From assembly GCA_029945375.1 (NCBI GenBank), contig CM057061.1:2356001-2420000 (forward strand): a stretch of DNA of 64,000 bases, read 5' to 3'. Positions 24,181 to 35,713 of the stretch are shown piece after piece. Numbering within the stretch: position 1 is the first letter of the stretch; each line of letters starts with the position of its first letter. Origin of the DNA: Agaricus subrufescens (lineage: Eukaryota > Basidiomycota > Agaricomycetes > Agaricales > Agaricaceae). A program made the position numbers and the translations under genes. The notes under the pieces are model-generated. The model was not told where the DNA came from, made no database searches, and was given only the letters and a program-made list of their open reading frames with translations.

Positions 24181-24769
24181 GGGGAAATAGAGCCGTAGAA
24201 ACCTGCTTCGGGACCTGACAAGACTCAAAGAACTTATACCCCCACGATGATTTTGTAGCCATCATTTGATGAGAGAATAGTAGGGAAAGAAGCTTTCCGT
24301 AATGATCAAATGACCAGCGAAGAAAGAGTAGAATTTCGCCACCGATTAAAGACCACTCCACTCGGTCCCGGATAGGCATAGTAAAGCACTGCCCTAAGAC
24401 CAGGTCCTACGAAGGACCATGAGCAAAACAGCTGCAACCATATACTTCTTACCTGAACGAAACGCCAACGTGAAAAGATGGGTGTGATAATTGGATGACG
24501 AGCGCGGAACCAACTGTTTCGAAAGTCTTCCTATTCAGCTATACTGTTGTATTTAAGTTCTGGAAGAACGTGGGAACATCATTACTTCAATGACAGGTAC
24601 AATTCAATGGTGGAACTGGTGTGCAAATGGGGACTCATATATACCGTGTGTATGGCGCGCAAATTTAACTATAGATGGTTACATCTGATCAGCCCGGGGT
24701 TTACGAGCGGCAAGTCACAGTATGTTTTCACACGATTACCATTTCGTATACCGTGTCGGGGGCCACCAG

Positions 24770-24858
24770 AAATACGAGGAGCCCACCGTGGGACACATCC
24801 GCGCCCCCTCGTGTTAGTCCGCATGTAACCCTTGTCCACCCGCGGGCTCCTCGTATTT
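24770..24858. repeat. Perfect 15-bp inverted repeat with 59-bp spacer
   Basis: AAATACGAGGAGCCC (24770-24784) and its exact complement GGGCTCCTCGTATTT (24844-24858) lie in the gap between the P450 promoter side and an NLR relic. Confidence 0.7.
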
Positions 24859-24944
24859 GCTGTAGGCCCTTCAGAGTTTAGAAAACCCGCTCTTCGTACG
24901 GTGCCAATAAGAAATCTGATTAATGGTGGAAACAAAGTCATAGA

Positions 24945-25582
24945 TTAGACAGCGCTCCCATGCCTTGCACGCATCTCCGATGGGATATCGCACCAAAACA
25001 AGTATGTCCACTCCGCCATTCCATCATCCGGATCAACAAGTTGGACTTGTACACAACAATGCCCAACCGAAGTGAACAGGACTAAGGCAGTGTTATCCGA
25101 ACAGTGGCTCTTCCAATGTTTCAACTGGTGTTGTAGCCGTTCATAGCAAAATGCACACTCATTTCCTGGAATATGCTGGTAAAAAAGTCAGGCTTTCGGA
25201 AGGTGGTTGTCCAACCATGGATGATCCCTGTTTCACAGTCGCTTTTACGTTCATACTGCCCACAAATTCAGTCTATGGTTGCAAATTTCAGTATTATACT
25301 CACTAGGCAAGATGGGTTCCACGGGTCAGATAAATGTACCTCTGTTGTAGCAGGACGATAGAACTGTAACTTGATATTGAGATTATTAATCTCGGCTAAA
25401 GTTTCAGTGATACAAAAATAGGCCAATGGCTCAGGGAGGACTCACGAATACCACGTTGATATGGAAAAGTGAACAAATAAAAGCTCTACACAGTGGTAAA
25501 GAAGCGGATGTAAAACTCGGTCTGGAAGGTTGAATCCCCACATTTCATCCCAGTTACAACCTGTTCAATCGCCAATTCACAC
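24945..25582 (-). pseudogene. NLR-F: C-terminal relic of an NLR gene
   Basis: Reading the minus strand from 25582, the sequence resembles the end of the NACHT exon (LAIEQVVTGMKCGDSTFQTEF) but meets a stop soon after. It continues as the penultimate exon (LSDPWNPSC) and the last exon (HGWTTTFRKP, CAFCYERLQHQL, GHCCVQVQLVDPDDG, EWTYLFW), ending at the family stop at 24945-24947. The NACHT domain and head are absent. The last exon remains open. Confidence 0.8.
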
Positions 25583-25866
25583 ATGGAATGTACACACAGG
25601 ACTATGGCAACTGATAATCATGGCGTGTCATACTTAGCACAATAAACACACAGAGAGCAAGGCACTTCCCTCTCTTCTTTGAGTTGCATGAAATAGCTTT
25701 CCCTGCGAATGGGCGCTAGAGAGACTGAATATGAAGCACCATGGGTTAATTGATGGAAATAGTGACGACGAGAGAAATTTCTTTCTCATAACAGAAAACA
25801 AGCATAACCAAACAACTAAACAAATTTGGTCGAAATCTTTTCTTACTTTCTATTCCATACCAACCT

Positions 25867-27342
25867 ATGCCGCCAAGTGTGCCATTTCTGTCTTCACCTC
25901 TCTACTTGGCCGGAGCCCGTCCAGAGACCCGTTATGCTCTGAGTCCCGCCCAACCCCAGGCTCAGTGGCGATTGCCCCCTGAACTGTTTTCCCTCATCTT
26001 TCAGCACGCTTGTCTGGTCGATGACATACCCGCCCCGGAACCTATTCAACCGCCACCATTCCATCTCGCCCTACGTCTAGTCTCGAGATTATGGTACAAC
26101 ATAGTACAATCAACACCTCAATTATGGGCTTTCGTTATTTTGCCAACATTATGCGCTGATACTGTTGATATCAAAGGGCGATTTCTGAAGCTTTGCTTGG
26201 ATAACTCAGGATGTTTACCCCTCACCTTGTCTTTCCGATTTGACCCAGGGCTGAGGACGGTCGCTTATTTCGTTTCTCCCGATGTCGACACAACTTTAGA
26301 GCACAATACACACCGGATCCGGACACTCCGACTTTCTCAACCTCCCCGTAGCTGGCTGGAAACCTTAATTCCGAAGATGTATCAACTCGATACGATATAC
26401 ATTGACAATTCTGAATCTAGTTTGGCCACTCCGCCACCGCATAGGCGCGATCGGCGCCTTGTTCTTCCGAAGTCAGGCAACCTCAGTCAAATTCGTATTA
26501 CTTATCCTTATCTTCTTGAATTCTGTTTCGAGTGCGCAACGACATCGGTCACAAACGTTATGTTGTTTGAGACACCCATCGACTTCGCTATGGAAATTCT
26601 ACTTCAATGCCCCAACCTAGTTTATTTTGGGTGCTCGTTTCCCCAGCCTGCGTCGCAAGACAAAAGTCCCCGCACTATGTTTACATCTCCTCTTGTGCTC
26701 AAACATCTTTCCACGTTTATTTGGTCTACGACCTCAATATGGGAGGGCCAAGTTGGAGGACATCTTTCTGAGTGGGATTGTGTGTTATTCGAGCACATAC
26801 ATTTCCCAAATCTAGAGACGTTTTGCTTCGTGCCCAAGTCCCACCGCTTGCTCAATGATCCGACATTGGAACAATTTCTGTCGAAGTTCCCGAAATCGAT
26901 TACCACCCTCGATTTAGGTTGCCTAAAATATTATTCTTCTGAAGATATCTTGGGTATGAAGATGTTTTCTTCATTCACTGGTGTTATCGAACTTCGATTG
27001 CTACATTGTAGTATTGAATTTGTGGAGGAAGTCATCTCCTTCCTCATACAGGAGATGGACCAATGTAACCCTTTTTTCTATGATCTCACATCTATGGTCA
27101 TTATTTTCCCGGAGGATAAGGAAGGAACATTACCCTACCTTACCTTTAGTCTGGCGACTGGGAAGAAGTTGGCGTGGATGTTAGGAAGCAAATTTCGTGT
27201 AGTGGACGAGTTCACATTGATGGTGGAAGGGGCTGGTTTGATACAAAACTGGGATGATGAAGTGTGGGACACCCTTCGAGAACTCAAAGGGTATGGTCTC
27301 GACCTGACCATTATCGAAAATGGACAGCCAATATCAATATGA
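25867..27342 (+). CDS. F-box protein 1
   Basis: A single-exon gene of 491 residues. The F-box lies at about residues 35-85 (RLPPELFSLIFQHACL, then FHLALRLVSRLWYNIVQSTPQLW), the usual mushroom form with a long insert between helices. The rest has irregular leucine-rich segments (HRIRTLRLSQPPRSW, KSITTLDLGCLKYY, VIELRLLHCSIEFVEE), typical of substrate-binding regions of F-box proteins that recruit targets to SCF ubiquitin ligases. F-box paralogs are hugely expanded in agaricomycetes. A diverged, broken paralog is at 45111-46489. Start chosen as the first ATG of the open frame. Confidence 0.85.
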   Translation: MPPSVPFLSSPLYLAGARPETRYALSPAQPQAQWRLPPELFSLIFQHACLVDDIPAPEPIQPPPFHLALRLVSRLWYNIVQSTPQLWAFVILPTLCADTVDIKGRFLKLCLDNSGCLPLTLSFRFDPGLRTVAYFVSPDVDTTLEHNTHRIRTLRLSQPPRSWLETLIPKMYQLDTIYIDNSESSLATPPPHRRDRRLVLPKSGNLSQIRITYPYLLEFCFECATTSVTNVMLFETPIDFAMEILLQCPNLVYFGCSFPQPASQDKSPRTMFTSPLVLKHLSTFIWSTTSIWEGQVGGHLSEWDCVLFEHIHFPNLETFCFVPKSHRLLNDPTLEQFLSKFPKSITTLDLGCLKYYSSEDILGMKMFSSFTGVIELRLLHCSIEFVEEVISFLIQEMDQCNPFFYDLTSMVIIFPEDKEGTLPYLTFSLATGKKLAWMLGSKFRVVDEFTLMVEGAGLIQNWDDEVWDTLRELKGYGLDLTIIENGQPISI

Positions 27343-28070
27343 CCGGATGAAAGTCTGTTGGTGGTTGATTCTACGTGATGTGACCTATTTCTCATTTGCC
27401 GAAGTTAGGCGGGGAACCTTGTACTGTTCACGGTCTCATCTCTTGATGTTTGGTCCACCATCAAATGCTTTCATCCGTTCTACAAAATCATTCTCCGCGT
27501 CCTCACCCACTTTTCCACCCTCCTGCGAAACCATTCCCCGGGCCCACCTCTCGCATCATCGCATCATCATGATTATTACCGATACTTTCTTTTTGCGCTA
27601 CGTATTCTGAATGTCCTACGGGAAAGGTATGGATCTTGTAATTATACCAGCACTGCTGTCCTGACAAAGATATCAAAATTAGGTGAAACCTCCTTATAAT
27701 CCATGATTTCCGGAGCCGGCTCATATAGTAGTTCACGAGCACAGGGCATATCACTACCGGTTTCGAGCTTTTAAGTCTACGTTCCATTTGAGATACCTTT
27801 TATATTGGCTTTATTGAACGAACAGGAATCAATTCGTTGTCAATGACCTCCACATTAGAGTATTATATGACAGAAAGACCATGTTGCGAAGCGTCACCCG
27901 CATAAGCCGGCCTTCCTTCGTGTAGGGGGTATACTCTTGTGTGACCACTCGCTGACCTCGCTTACTGTTTAAATCACGTTTCGTACATTTTTAAGCGATC
28001 CTAATCATCACGCGCTTGCTTCCTATATCACATCAATAAACTGGATTAACAAGGTTTATTAGGTCGTATG
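27343..28070. other. Intergenic region between F-box 1 and NLR-C
   Basis: The two genes converge here. Only short frames; no repeat or RNA gene recognised. Confidence 0.5.
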
Positions 28071-30807
28071 TCAGATAGGACTCTTATACTTGTTGCGATC
28101 CTCCCACGGGACATAACACCAAAACGTATATGTCCACTCCGACATATCCTCTGGATCAACAAGTCGGACCTGTACACCACAATGGCCAGTTGAAGTAAAC
28201 ATGGCTAATGGAGAATCATCAAGAGGGTGAACCTTGAAACTTCTTAACTGGCGTTCCAACCGCCCAGAACAAAATGCACAATCAATTTCCTCTGGGGGGG
28301 TCATCCCATAACCAGGCTTCCGAAAGGTGGTCGTCCAGTTGTATATCCCGGCTTCATACTCGCCCTTGCGTTCATGCTATACAACTAGTCAATGCGTAGT
28401 CACAGGCGTGAACAAATCACTCACTTTACAAGATGAATTCCATGGATCGAATAGATTTGCCATTATTGTAGCGGGTCGACGGAGCTGCAGCTTGATATTG
28501 AGTAGCCCGTATAACCCGGAAACGGAAACGTCTGCGAGATGGATTCGCATGAGTATACCATGCATCATGAGTTCAAGACGTCGAGACTCATCCTCATGTA
28601 GAATTTTAGCGATATATACTACAAAGAAAGATTTGTGGAGAACTCACGAACGCTATGTCAAGCAGCTCATTGCACGGAAAACCTGAGAAATAAGTGGTAA
28701 ATGCAGTCGTCAAGATTTGAATACCAAGCTTGCTGTGGAATGTAGGATTTCCCTGTTTTATCCCGCATACAACATGTCTGATTGCCAGTCTATACATGTC
28801 CGACCTCGTTTCATCGTCATTCGCATCACATGCCTCTCCAGACACCCAAGTGAGCGAAATTTGGGCACAAGGTGTGGTACCCTGCACTAGCCTGCCACAG
28901 GTCATTGTGTACCGAGAATCAACTAGCTCAATGCCATTAGGGACCTCGTTTAAGATCCTCAATGCACATTGGGCGTTAAACTGGCAGGCTTCATCGCGGA
29001 TATCGAGGGAGAACCCGGATCGGGTATAGTCGGATATATAGTCAATGAATGATTTATGGAAGGCTTTGAGATTGTCTCTATGGGCCACGTCATGTCGGGG
29101 GACATACAAAACAGAACGGAGGTGGTTGACAGCAGCGTAAGCTTCATCAGCTGTCATACCCAACCAATTGCACAGCATGATGAAGTTCCTGTCAACGTTG
29201 GGCCGGGTGAAATCTTCACTTAAGTTCCAATCTGACGCCAATGCCAATAAGAGTTTTCGGGTGCCATTCATGATTTTGTGAGGAACATTTGACAGAATCC
29301 GCTCGTACAGTGCATCGAGTAGAGCCATTGGGTGCTCCTCTCGTGACACGTTGGTTATTGAGTGCTCATCAATAATATGCAGCACGTCAACGAGCTGCGA
29401 GACCGGATTTCCGACCACCGGATCACCGATATATCTAACGACTGTCTGCGCATATGCAAACAGCCCACCAGCAGCATTGGCGACCTTCCAGAAATCCTGC
29501 TCCTTAGGCCACCGTGTATCGAGCAAATCTGAGTCCTCCTTGATCTCCGTCAACTTTGCACGAAGAAATCGTTCAACATCTGTGCAAGCCTCACCAGAAT
29601 CTACTGGAATTTCCTCCTTCTCATACACAGGGATGACATTGTGTCTAGAGAAGAAGGACGTTATGTGTGGCTCAGGACGACTCGCGATGAGCCATACTAG
29701 AGGTGAGGAGGGGTGAGCGAGACAAAGGCCAGAGATGAGGCGGAGGAGTTCCTGCTGAGTGCGAAGGTCCTTGCATTCATCCAGGCCGTCGATAATGATT
29801 AGCACTCGACCAGCAGAGTTTAGTTGAGCGTTATGAATAAAGGGCTCGACGATTAACCTCTTGAACTGCTTGGCCAGGGACGATCGAAGGAGGGATGGGT
29901 CGCGAACAACCTCCCGTTCGATGAGTTGACGATATAAATCGGATTTGGTTGCAAACTGATAGGAAAGTGTTATCACAGCCTTGCTTCCGTCATCCCGTCC
30001 ATTGATGGAAAAGAAGACCGAGGCAGGGGGGTTGACTGGGAGATCGGGGGACTCGGCAACGCTCTGCATGATAGCTGATTTTCCAACACCGGCTGCACCG
30101 ACTACCCAGCGCATCTTTTTCACACTGTCGCAGTTGGAAACAAAGTCTAGGCATCGTTTAAGAATGGCTAGACGGGTTCCGGGATGACATCGCGGAGGTG
30201 GATCACGATCCGAAGAATCAAATTCGGCGCCAGCTATCGTTTTTTCCAGGAGTTTCTCCATGACTAGCATATAGAAGCAATCAATGGAAGTAGTTGATTA
30301 TGAGGCGATGCTCTTACACAGGTTTGAAGACACGTTATTATTATTATAAGTGACTAGAAACAATCGAGGTCAGGGTAGATACAACAACCTTGCTGAGAAA
30401 ATCTTACCACTGCTATCTACGAAAGTACCTCCTGCCACCGTGAAACCATGAGCTTGATTGAACATGCCAGCATTGCGGTACAGAGAATGGGCGTCGGCGG
30501 TCGCTTGTACTAAATTTGGGTCACTGATTCTGAGTGGGGTGAGCGTATGCGGCATTGGCAGAGAATTGCTACTGAATTCTGTAGAGTTCCGCGGATTAAT
30601 AGGCTGTCCAGAAGCGGATGGACCAGCAGTAGCATTTGGGCGCTGCTCTAGCACAGTCAGCCTAGAAGGTGGGCAGGAGGACAGAGCAAAGGTATCGCTG
30701 GGCCCAGGCAAGGCTCTGGAAGAGGCAGCCGCGTAGTCTCGAGAAGGTTGCAGTGATGGTTTTGGCGAGCTCGAGCGCGAGCGGCGACGGTTCGGGACAT
30801 CATGCAT
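28071..30807 (-). CDS. NLR-C: NACHT-domain NTPase, intact
   Basis: Exons 30408-30807, 30318-30353, 28648-30263, 28425-28592 and 28071-28376 join in phase to 841 residues, the same architecture as NLR-B. The head is VPNRRRSRSSSPKPSLQPS, followed by GMFNQAHGFTVAGGTFVD and a small Asn-rich exon (VTYNNNNVSSNL). The NACHT domain has Walker A GAAGVGKS and Walker B IIIDGLDEC. The winged-helix-like FHKSFIDYISD segment follows, and the last exon carries CAFC and EWTYTFW. The start is the ATG that aligns with the paralogs, 13 codons inside a longer open frame. No disruption is visible. It shares the SSSPKPS head with D more than with B, so C and D look more closely related. Confidence 0.87.
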
Positions 30808-30933
30808 CGGTGGAAGAAAGCGAGGGCAACCCTGACTATTTAGCACAGGTACGAGGACTCGGAGTGCCCACGCTTCTGATGCATTGATGCCAATAGGCGC
30901 TCAGAACGAGGCAGGTAAGTACTACTTACGAAG

Positions 30934-31329
30934 TCAAGACAAAAGATGTGTTCGCACACCTTGTCCATTATGTTTACAGTAGCGACAACACAACTCTTGT
31001 TCCCGGTCTCTTCTCGAACTTCTCTTGCAGCTGCCCGAATGGTTTAGTGTGTAGGTTGCCACCGAAGAACAACCAAATTCAGTACGTACACACATCTTTG
31101 CATCAGCGTACAAATTGAACGTCATGTCATAGACTCACAGTACCTTGTGAGTTTTATTATCACCTCCAAACAATTGCCGAAACTTTTGTCTTGCACAGTC
31201 AATAAGTTCAAAGAGACGACCTCCATACTGACCAGTAACTCGTCGAGGCCCTCTTGTGAAGAAACTACGGAGCCAAATGATAGCCTGGATAAAAGAGGGT
31301 CCCAAAATTATACGGGCATGAAACACCAA
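30934..31329 (-). other. Possible fragment of an unidentified gene
   Basis: Two adjacent minus-strand frames read GPRRVTGQYGGRLFELIDCA and then MTFNLYADAKMC, separated by a stop at about 31135. Both look protein-like and could be exons or remnants of one gene, but I do not recognise the family and find no continuation on either side. Confidence 0.25.
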
Positions 31330-31399
31330 GTCAGGAGCTGGTCAAATCTTCCTCTTCCCTCGCCAGAATTTCTCACCTTGCACTGTACTTACTAATAGG

Positions 31400-33152
31400 T
31401 GGTCCACTTGTGCGGTCCCGCCGTGTACAGTGACAAAGTCTATAGGGATGTGGATGAGATGGGCGTGTTGGCGAGTGACGGCATTTCCGGACACCTACTT
31501 AAATCTATGCTGCTACCACTGGAAAAATCCTTTACTGCAGTCCGGGATGACTGTTAAATAATAGCATCAGCTTAACCTTTGTTGAATCTGCCTACTTTGG
31601 GCTCATCTATGTTCTTTGACTCTCTGAGTATCACTGGAGCGCATTAACTTAGTAGTAACCAATTGAACCCTCATGCGAGAGCTCCAAGTTCCGCATTTTT
31701 TGTTGACGTGTTGCTGAAACATGTTCCGGCGGCAGAAGCTGCCGTTGGAGTACACCTCGAAAATCCTGAGAAAGCGACGATGGCGTGGACAGTCATAAGG
31801 GGTCTAGAATACCGCAGTAGTAAATACACACGCTTGTGCCACGATTGTCATGGCTTATTTCTTGAGACCTCCCACGAGGAGCGGACATATCTACGCTAGT
31901 TTCAGAACATAAATATAATGTAGCCAAAAAAGATATGCGACATTTTCAAAAGTCACATAGTTTGGCTCCATGTCCGAGAACAGTCTTCCAAAAAGGGTTT
32001 TAAGGCAGGCGCCGGCACCCTGTCGTTGATATACTTAGTCTAATTTGGTTGCCTACGCTCATCAAGGAGCTATAATTAGTGCTCATCCTGAACAGCATTT
32101 CAAAAATGCCTTGTACTCAAATCGGAGGAACTGTTGATCTGGGGTGGCACTCGTGTCCAGCATCTTTTGATTTTGACGTCTCCACCTTCTAGCCCAGGTA
32201 TCGATAGATCTGGCCGCGTAGTACAAAGCTTCCGGACAACAGTCATAACGGTCTTTAGAGATAGAACCGTTGGCAACAGGAAAAAGTACTAGTGAGTGGG
32301 GTTACCCAATCTTGCACGTAGCGCACTAGGACTTAAGCTTAAGCTGTGATCCTGGTCTGTTTGTTCGACTGACCGAACAAAATCACTCTTAGTTATAAAT
32401 AGTGTAGAATCATCATGTTTCTGTATTGATTCTCATAGCACTCCATTCTCTGAGAAAATTTGTTTTTGGCGGTGAAGTCTAGAACCAGGAAGGTCCGAGT
32501 CCTTGATATGTGTGGGTCTACATATACACTGGCACTAACATCATGGATTTGTCTTATGTCTGTTTGAAATGTGTTCCCTCTGGTGGCCCACAATTCTCTC
32601 CAGGATGCCAGGAAAGCACGACGAAACAGTACAAACTCTGTCCTGGTAGAAGCACGACAAAAAGCACGCCGAAACGATCGTGCGAGTAGAATCAGGCTCA
32701 GATGACAAACACAGGTGTACGGAAGACGCCGAGGAACATGTCAGAAATTATTAGCCTGTGGTGTACTATGATCCTGATGGACATATTCCACTCACCATGA
32801 TTTTGATGTTGATTCCTAGAAATACCCCATAGTCTCCTAACCTACGGCTAGCATTACAGGTAATCAGCTATTCTTGACTACATGAAATGTAAACAGATCA
32901 CCCTGATCAGCATAGCTATCTTTATATCAAAACAGCCGCAAGAAAATCTGCCCCAACATAGTAACCTACGATATGTATCAAAACGAATTTAACAACATAT
33001 AGACTAAAATATTTCTCCACATCACAACCATTGGAGAGACCTCCGGAAGTAAGACAGCCATGATCATCATTTTCTGAAACCCGCCCCACACCTCGTAACA
33101 AAGTCAAGGTTTATAAGGGGGCGAAACGTAAGTATTGTCCCGAAGAAACACC
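31400..33152. other. Intergenic region
   Basis: About 1.7 kb with only short unrelated frames. I see no domain, repeat or RNA gene I can support. Confidence 0.45.
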
Positions 33153-34975
33153 ATGCCGCCGGGACCAGCAGAGATTATGTGCGTGCTCCATCTATCTCTT
33201 TTTGCCTCCATTAAACATCATGCACGCCAACAGCCATGGGCCGAGGCTTATTGGCATTACGATCAACATCGTTCTATATGGTATTGTGATCGCCCAAGTC
33301 TACACCTATTACACGACCTACAAGCGGTGAATACAGGCGAATCCTGAGAAACGCATATTACTGACATTATGGTTACATACAGTGACAGCATCTTCATAAA
33401 AAGTTTTGTAAGTCTCATTATGCGGCCACGAATCACTGTTTTCAATGTCCTTGAAAATCGGCCATCTTAATCAGGTTTTTGTGCTTCTCATAATCGACGC
33501 CATCAATACAATTTTCGAGATCGCGTACCTTTATACATGTCTGATCCCACATTTTGGTGAGTGCTTCCCTATATCTTGACTGATCATCGATCATCAGTGA
33601 ATGACATATCCTATTTTTAGGCGACGCAAAATACTTGGTGACACCAAACTGGGGTACATTCTTCCTCTTCGAAATTCGAGTTATCTGACTATCGGTAACA
33701 GCGGCTGAAATAGGTGATAGATCATAGTTTTTAATCAGCGAAATTTCACTGAGTTGTATCTCAATGCAAACGTAGCTACTGCATCGACAGTAAGTCTCCC
33801 TAAAATAGGATGGTATAGTTGAGTACTGATGCCCCGATATCAAGGGCGTGATCACGATGATGGTCCAACTATTTTATGCTTGGAGAATTCTTGTACTTAC
33901 GCAAAAGTGGTTTTTGCTGGTGATCGTGGCACTGTTCTCGGTTACATCCGCGAGTATGATAGTTGGTTCAAACTATTCATGACTCTCCCTGATAATTTTT
34001 CAGCATTTGCCATGGTTTCAACCTGGGAGGGAATTAAAAAAAGGGCTCAATACACCAGAAAGGTAGAGGCGGAGGTTAGTGTGTGTTTATCTTTCGTTCG
34101 GCCACTCTGATCACATGAAAATGAAGGGGGTCATAACCACCTGGTTGGCCTGCGCCGCCATCGCTGATGTCGTTATTACCGTAATTCTTGTACGGCACCT
34201 GTAAGTATCACGATAAATCCAATGTAGTTTCCCTCTAATATCCGTAATAGGGTAAAATATATTTCCTTTCCTGATAAGGTGTAACATCTAAATCATATCC
34301 AGCGGAAGTACAAAAGCGGCTTCCAGAAGACAGATATGATGATCAATCGTATCATTCGAAGTATGTTATATTTTTACCTAAAATGCTTTATGACTTACCA
34401 TGACATTATTCAGTCACTATGCAAACGTGCCTCGTTACTACCGTTGTGGCAACAATTGATTTGACACTTTATCTCAGCAGTGTAAGTATATTAGGTACTA
34501 TACTCTTTACGTCTTGCTAGTGACTTACCACTTTACTTGTATCTCCTTAGCCATCCGGAACGTGAGTGGCCCGTATCGCATCTTATGCAATCCAGAGGGG
34601 GACTAAACATTCACCAGGCACATCATATTCATGTTGATGCTAAGCAAACTCTATTCAAATTCTCTGATTAGTAGTCTCAACTTACGGCGCGGCTGGAAGT
34701 ATGACAGCGCGGATTCCCCGGATTGCGAACTCAACGAGGTTCATTGGGAATCTAATTTCGCTGGGATAAGTAGCGCAAAAGTTGTCACTACTACTACAAA
34801 CTCTGAACCTTCGACATTCAAGGTACACGTCTCGCTAATAAGTTGACTTTGTGACTGACGAGGGTGTCGATATTAGCCGGAGACATCCGTTGACTCCATT
34901 GTCTCTGGAACGAATAACCCAAATGGAGTGTTCATTCATGTAACAACCCACGAGACGTCAGACATAGAGCCTTGA
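33153..34975 (+). CDS. DUF6534-type multi-pass membrane protein 1
   Basis: About ten short exons. The first reads MPPGPAEI and joins to HGPRLIGITINIVLYGIVIA, the G-P-x-L-I-G opening helix of the DUF6534 family, then QVYTYYTTYKR. Later hydrophobic blocks are VFVLLIIDAINTIFEIAYLY, VQLFYAWRILVLTQKWFLLV, WLACAAIADVVITVILV, the FQKTDMMINRIIR loop, LVTTVVATIDLTLYL and IFMLMLSKLYSNSLISSLN, giving six to seven membrane helices and a polar Ser/Thr-rich tail. The family is common in mushrooms and has no established function. A close paralog lies at 42734-44575; both retain the same exon borders. Confidence 0.75.
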
Positions 34976-35713
34976 GGGAAAGTTCGCGCTGGTATATATG
35001 CTATAGTGAAAGATATGTATATTATCATAAAAATCAGTTGACTATATGTCATATGTACGGATTTTGTTCGTTCATCGGTCACCATATTGTCCAGGACATT
35101 GGAGTACCAGATTATATTCGTCGGACCAAGGATTATGACAGGAGTTTCATCGTGATTAATTTTTACCCAAATGAGCCCCTCGCGTTCTCACTGAGGATCT
35201 TTCACAGTGATTATCACCAATTCTTTCTATTCACCGGAGATTGAAGAAAGCGAACCAGGACTTCCATTCAAATAGATACACCACCTGACTTGCCTGCAAT
35301 ACCGGAATACATTCCCTTTTACTTCTACTTCTACTATACCTTCATCGCACTTATCCACCCTTTTGTAAACCGCATCGCTTTCTGTGTTACAAGTTTTGAA
35401 GAACGTCTAGCTTGGGAGAAACTACAGAATAAATCAGCAGTTGTAGGCTATTACCTGTGTCAGCTTTCAGTTGGAGGAAACACTACTCCTCTAGTGCGTT
35501 TGGTAATAGATACATGTATAGCGATAGAGAGCGTTACACTACCTTAACCTGTTGTTCGTTTATGTGTTCACAAACGGGCACACCTCTGGGGTTTCCAGTC
35601 CTACTTCCCAAACATACAAACCTGTCTAGTCGTACTGGGGAGGAGCCTGACTCCTGATATTGGGTCAAAAAAAATCGAGCTCGATAAATAACAAGGATTA
35701 AGTTATTTCGTCG
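34976..35713. other. Intergenic region holding a duplicated NLR 3' flank
   Basis: Contains about 155 bp (35404-35560) that recurs at 38938-39085. Otherwise only short frames. Confidence 0.5.
35404..35560 (+). repeat. Duplicated flank, copy downstream of NLR-D
   Basis: Shares CAGAATAAATCAGC, TTCCTCTAGYGYGTTTGGTA-like and CGTTTATGT blocks with 38938-39085 in the same orientation. Each lies on the 3' side of a minus-strand NLR stop. Confidence 0.65.
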
